38,899 nt of DNA from positions 1-38,899 of the forward strand of contig JACRAQ010000131.1 in NCBI GenBank assembly GCA_016213335.1. Reading direction: 5' to 3'. Of this stretch, positions 38,787 through 38,899 are shown piece by piece. The notes under the pieces were generated by a model that worked only from the letters and a program-made list of their open reading frames with translations, was not told the DNA's origin and did no database searches. How positions within the stretch are numbered: the stretch's first letter is position 1; each line of letters opens with the position of its first letter. Position numbers and translations under genes: made by a program. Source of the DNA: Nitrosomonadales bacterium. Its GTDB lineage: Bacteria > Pseudomonadota > Gammaproteobacteria > Burkholderiales > Gallionellaceae.

Positions 38787-38899
38787 ATGGAACACACCCT
38801 GCCCCCCCTCCCCAATGCCATGGACCCGCGCGTCCCGCACATGTCGACAGAGACGGTCGCATAACGCGACGCCCAGCACCACCCAGCCAACGTCACCCA
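38787..38899 (+). pseudogene. sodB: 5' end of iron superoxide dismutase gene, frame interrupted, cut by window end
   Basis: A strong AAAGGAG is followed by tandem ATG codons (38784, 38787) and MEHTLPPLPNAMDPRVPHMS, which matches the N-terminus of betaproteobacterial Fe-SOD. The frame meets TAA at 38862-38864, where the family has Tyr in the ETLEYHYGKHHQ segment. Beyond the stop the same frame still reads like SodB (QHH, then A-x-V-T), but the first His of that segment, the iron ligand, is Arg. Almost every difference from the expected codons is a single base, and they cluster in the last 50 bases. This could be real decay, but base errors at a contig end are more likely. A TAGAAT-like -10 lies near 38675. 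Confidence 0.7.

Overview
The window looks like a chromosomal segment of a betaproteobacterium. Support comes from the moderately high GC content, an alanine/lysine-rich histone H1-like protein, a diverging lptM-lysA / cyaY pair, CimA-type citramalate synthase, a YihY protein with a C-terminal extension, and a narK-narK-narGHJI cluster. A Gallionellaceae/Nitrosomonadales-like facultative or microaerophilic denitrifier is my best guess. That is inference: there is no rRNA or other marker here to settle it. I saw no tRNA, rRNA, CRISPR array, prophage or insertion sequence.

Region 1 (about 190-6000, + strand) is a copper-handling locus. It holds an exported His-rich anchored protein, a CcoG/NapH-like membrane polyferredoxin, and a Cys-containing SafE/DsbD_2-type membrane protein. 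After a promoter region comes an OprC/NosA-type TonB-dependent receptor that keeps the CxxxM and HxM copper ligands. It is followed by a Tat-type exported four-helix Csp copper-storage protein with 10 cysteines.

Region 2 (about 6040-12075, + strand) is a tightly packed operon. It encodes a second TonB-dependent receptor, an exported Asp-box (BNR) beta-propeller with a CxCC motif, a thioredoxin-like protein, a 28-residue membrane microprotein, and a dedicated TonB-ExbB-ExbD motor. Several reading frames overlap by 4-8 bases. Both receptor genes are preceded by copies of one palindromic element built on GGTGCGGCA, suggesting that one regulator controls both. Together regions 1 and 2 look like a metal (probably copper or copper-chelate) uptake, reduction and storage regulon, and they are the most interesting part of the window.

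Region 3 (about 12100-27400) is mostly housekeeping: PepD dipeptidase, CimA, a TPR-methyltransferase fusion, a Lon-type protease, a periplasmic thioredoxin, YqhA, YihY, MgtE, the H1-like protein with 60-bp tandem repeats, LysA, LptM, CyaY, an unrecognised exported helical protein and a beta-carbonic anhydrase.

Region 4 (about 27700-37950, - strand) is a nitrate respiration cluster transcribed narK1 - narK2 - small membrane protein - narG - narH - narJ - narI. It encodes nitrate import/nitrite export and the membrane-bound molybdenum nitrate reductase with its chaperone. The second transporter carries an unusual insert of about 75 residues. The window ends with a Mut7-C family protein (- strand) and the first codons of an iron superoxide dismutase gene, whose reading frame is interrupted just before the window edge.
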